Source: Lachnospiraceae bacterium
GTDB taxonomy: Bacteria; Bacillota; Clostridia; Lachnospirales; Lachnospiraceae
Length of the DNA stretch: 9,690 bases
Direction of reading: 5' to 3'
NCBI GenBank assembly: GCA_015057205.1
Contig: SVEW01000093.1
Location: 1 to 9,690 of the forward strand
The notes below the pieces were generated by a model. That model worked only from the letters and a program-made list of their open reading frames with translations, did no database searches and was not told where the DNA came from. The position numbers were made by a program, and so were the translations under genes. Positions 8,496 to 9,690 of this stretch are shown here, one piece after another; the first letter of the stretch is position 1; each line of letters begins with the position of its first letter.

Positions 8496-8771
8496 CTAAT
8501 CGGACATCTCTCTTTGCGTTATTATCCGGCTGCGGCGCTTTTTTTCATCTGCAAAATCCTTTGGTGTATACAACTTACCCGGAAAATAATCCCAGTTGTT
8601 CACCAGATGATATACATTGCCGTCAAAATCATAATTTCGAATATCTGCAAATCCGTCTTCGTGTCTGATTACAATAAAATCCTTTTGAAATCGCCCTGAA
8701 CTTAGCAAAAAGAAAACCGCAAGAATTACCACCACAACTACCGGTGGCAAATACTTTTTCACCAGATGCAA
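8496..8771 (-). CDS. N-terminal part of the same histidine kinase (TM anchor and start of ectodomain), frame-separated
   Basis: 91-residue frame starting at TTG (8769-8771), eight bases after a strong GGAGGAGG inside the regulator's last codons; the alternative in-frame GTG is too far from that site. Residues ~9-24 are a signal-anchor helix (PPVVVVVILAVFFLLS). Residues 38-70 (NYDFDGNVYHLVNNWDYFPGKLY) are the typical start of the DISM-type jelly-roll ectodomain (...W.YypGkL...), which normally continues into RLxxxxxxWLAIGSF...VFVNG. That continuation is in the other frame. After residue 78 this frame reads out-of-register sequence (RRSRIITQREMSD) and stops at TAG. A -1 shift at 8538-8544 instead gives APQPDNNAKRDVRLGSHR and then the downstream frame, a 638-residue kinase in total. 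So this is one broken or frameshifted gene, not a separate small protein. Confidence 0.8.
   Translation of the reverse strand: MHLVKKYLPPVVVVVILAVFFLLSSGRFQKDFIVIRHEDGFADIRNYDFDGNVYHLVNNWDYFPGKLYTPKDFADEKKRRSRIITQREMSD
8538..8562 (-). other. Frameshift junction in the kinase gene: A_AAA_AAG slippery heptamer with upstream SD-like AAAGGA
   Basis: In the frame set by the TTG start the codons are GAA AAA AAG, so positions 8544-8538 form A_AAA_AAG. This is the canonical bacterial -1 slippery heptamer, used for example by E. coli dnaX. An SD-like AAAGGA (8562-8557) lies 12 nt upstream; in dnaX a comparable element lies about 10 nt upstream. A -1 slip makes the next codon GCG and joins exactly the full kinase frame. 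Adding one A to the A7 run has the same effect, so an indel or read error explains the data equally well. I see no strong stem within 5-10 nt downstream; a 6-bp stem TCCGAT/ATCGGA (8504-8484) is ~34 nt away. Confidence 0.6.
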
Positions 8772-8774
8772 TGG

Positions 8775-9446
8775 TTACACCTCCTCCAGTGAATAGCCCT
8801 CACCGCGAAAATAACTGACCTTCACCTTCGCATGAGTACTGTCGAGTTTTTTATTCAGGCGCGAAACCGTTGCGTGAAGTGCATTGCGTCCACTGCCTGA
8901 GTCTGTCCCCCAGATTTTTTTGTATAGCGACTCAAGTGAAACGTAGCCGCTCACATTTTCAGAAAGAAGCTGTAGTAAAAGGAATTCCTTTTGAGTAAGC
9001 AAAAGATCTTTGCCTTCGTAATAGGCAATCATCGATAGAGCATCCAGTTTTAGCCCCATGAAATTGGTATAACGCTTTCGTTCCTGAGCATTTCGCAAGC
9101 GCGCCTCAATGTGGGCAATCAACACACCAATATCGTAGGGTTTTGTCAGATAATCATCGCCTCCCGCACGAAATCCATCAATCACCTGCGCATTTTCGCC
9201 AAGGGCAGAAAGAAAAATAATCGGCAGGTTGTTCATTTCTTTGATTTTGGTACATAATTCCAGTCCATCTACATCCGGCAGCATAATATCCAAAATCACA
9301 AGATTTACTTCCTGCGACGCAAGAATCTCCATACAATGCTTACCATCCGCTGCTTTAAAAACCTCGTAGCCCTCCATCATAAGTGCCTCAGCATTGATTT
9401 CCATAATGTGTGGATTATCCTCCACCAATAGTATCTTATATCCCAT
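8775..9446 (-). CDS. OmpR/PhoB-family DNA-binding response regulator
   Basis: 223 residues, normal length for the family. The ATG at 9446 is preceded by AAAGGA (9456-9461) at 9-nt spacing. The receiver domain (~3-120) has the acidic pocket E9/D10, phospho-acceptor D53 (VILDIMLPDVDG), switch S80 (IIFLSA) and K102 (YLTKPYD). The C-terminal winged helix (~125-220) contains LLLTQKEFLLLQLL, the recognition-helix region ALHATVSRLNKKLD and the wing YFRGEGYSLE. Phosphorylated by the kinase encoded immediately downstream, it would bind promoter DNA; its targets are not visible here. Its stop is three bases from the kinase TTG start, and its last codons supply that start's Shine-Dalgarno, so the two are translationally coupled. 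No clear promoter is visible in the 84 bases upstream; a TATGAT (9464-9469 area) sits too close to the start and lacks a -35. Confidence 0.95.
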   Translation of the reverse strand: MGYKILLVEDNPHIMEINAEALMMEGYEVFKAADGKHCMEILASQEVNLVILDIMLPDVDGLELCTKIKEMNNLPIIFLSALGENAQVIDGFRAGGDDYLTKPYDIGVLIAHIEARLRNAQERKRYTNFMGLKLDALSMIAYYEGKDLLLTQKEFLLLQLLSENVSGYVSLESLYKKIWGTDSGSGRNALHATVSRLNKKLDSTHAKVKVSYFRGEGYSLEEV

Positions 9447-9476
9447 ACAACTTTTTCCTTTACATCATACTAAAAT

Positions 9477-9531
9477 ATGCTTATATTCCTCCAGCAGCTC
9501 ATGGGAATACTCCTTCTGAGAATATAAGCAT
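9477..9531 (-). terminator. 12-bp inverted repeat overlapping the ASCH stop; possible terminator or attenuator
   Basis: On the minus strand ATGCTTATATTC (9531-9520) pairs perfectly with GAATATAAGCAT (9488-9477), followed by AUUUUA. The loop is 31 nt and contains an AAGGAG Shine-Dalgarno and an ATG 7 nt later (MSCWRNISIF, stop TAG). The stem is AT-rich and the U-tract short, so it would be a weak terminator for the ASCH gene, or partial read-through into the regulator operon may occur. It lies between the two genes and is the only structured element there. Confidence 0.4.
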
Positions 9532-9690
9532 TATTTTATCAATTCAAACTCTTCACAAATAACTTTTGCATCTTCACTAAAAGCCATATCTATTGATTCA
9601 AGTTCGCTCTCCAAGAATTCCTTATGAACCTGACGCCAATAATCAAGGCTTCTATCGCCTTCGCCCTCTTTATATGCATGCTCTGCCGTT
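9531..9690 (-). CDS. C-terminal fragment of an ASCH-domain (YhfF-like) protein; 5' part outside window
   Basis: The frame runs from the right edge to TAA at 9533-9531 and gives 52 residues: it begins TAEHAYKEGEGDRSLDYWRQ and ends CEEFELIK. The EGEGDRSLDYWRQVH...FF/FL...SEDAKVICEEFE pattern is characteristic of the C-terminal half of ASCH-domain proteins of the YhfF type, a PUA-like fold thought to bind RNA or nucleotides; the exact substrate is generally not established. The start and N-terminal half lie beyond the window. The gene points towards the regulator-kinase pair on the same strand with 84 bases between, so co-transcription is possible unless the hairpin at 9477-9531 terminates it. 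Confidence 0.8.
   Translation of the reverse strand, partial: TAEHAYKEGEGDRSLDYWRQVHKEFLESELESIDMAFSEDAKVICEEFELIK

Noticed and set aside
8484..8498. Termination-reinitiation at ATG 8484 after the TAG at 8496-8498 as a way to make the kinase
   Set aside because: There is no Shine-Dalgarno before the ATG, and starting there would cut the ectodomain mid-fold. The frame is clearly continuous with upstream sequence up to the A7 run.
8538..8548. ATG at 8548 preceded by AAAGGA as a separate gene start
   Set aside because: It opens a third frame that stops after eight codons (MKKSAAAG), so it is not a kinase start; the SD-like sequence is relevant only as a possible frameshift stimulator.

Overview
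The window looks like a low- to mid-GC Gram-positive chromosome segment, most likely from an anaerobic gut-type Clostridia (Lachnospiraceae-like) bacterium. This is an inference from strong AGGAGG-type ribosome binding sites, AT-rich intergenic DNA with U-tailed hairpin terminators, a very large secreted protein with BspA-like leucine-rich repeats, and a 7TM-DISM-type sensor kinase. No species-level call is possible from sequence alone.

Layout. Positions 2-502 (+) hold the 3' end of a secreted or surface protein: a lysine-rich Ig-like module followed by a small four-cysteine module resembling Ada-type metal-binding domains. It converges on the large minus-strand gene. The 364-base gap between them (503-866) carries two neighbouring hairpins (674-705 and 714-753), which probably end the two converging transcripts. 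It also holds a possible + strand promoter that could make a ~100-nt C-rich RNA. Positions 867-6605 (-) encode an intact 1912-residue secreted protein: signal peptide, long N-terminal and central regions I cannot assign, FN3-like and Ig-like modules, a glycine/acidic linker, and a basic LRR C-terminus. Its leader (6606-6819) contains extra Shine-Dalgarno sites and miniature ORFs.

Upstream on the same strand, and ended by a textbook terminator (6820-6851), is a two-component operon. It has an OmpR/PhoB-type response regulator (8775-9446) and, translationally coupled to it by a TTG start, a membrane histidine kinase. The kinase is split into two frames (8496-8771 and 6856-8484). The break falls exactly on an A7G run that, in the reading frame, is the classical -1 slippery heptamer A_AAA_AAG. 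A -1 slip there restores a continuous 638-residue kinase. This is the most interesting observation in the window. It may be a homopolymer sequencing error, a genuine frameshift mutation, a phase-variable tract, or programmed frameshifting. At the right edge (9531-9690, -) is the C-terminus of an ASCH/YhfF-like protein, with a 12-bp inverted repeat overlapping its stop codon.

How the genes may work together: the kinase presumably senses an extracellular ligand through its jelly-roll-like ectodomain and 7TM region, and signals to the regulator. The neighbouring surface-protein gene has its own transcription unit and could be a target, but nothing in the sequence proves that.
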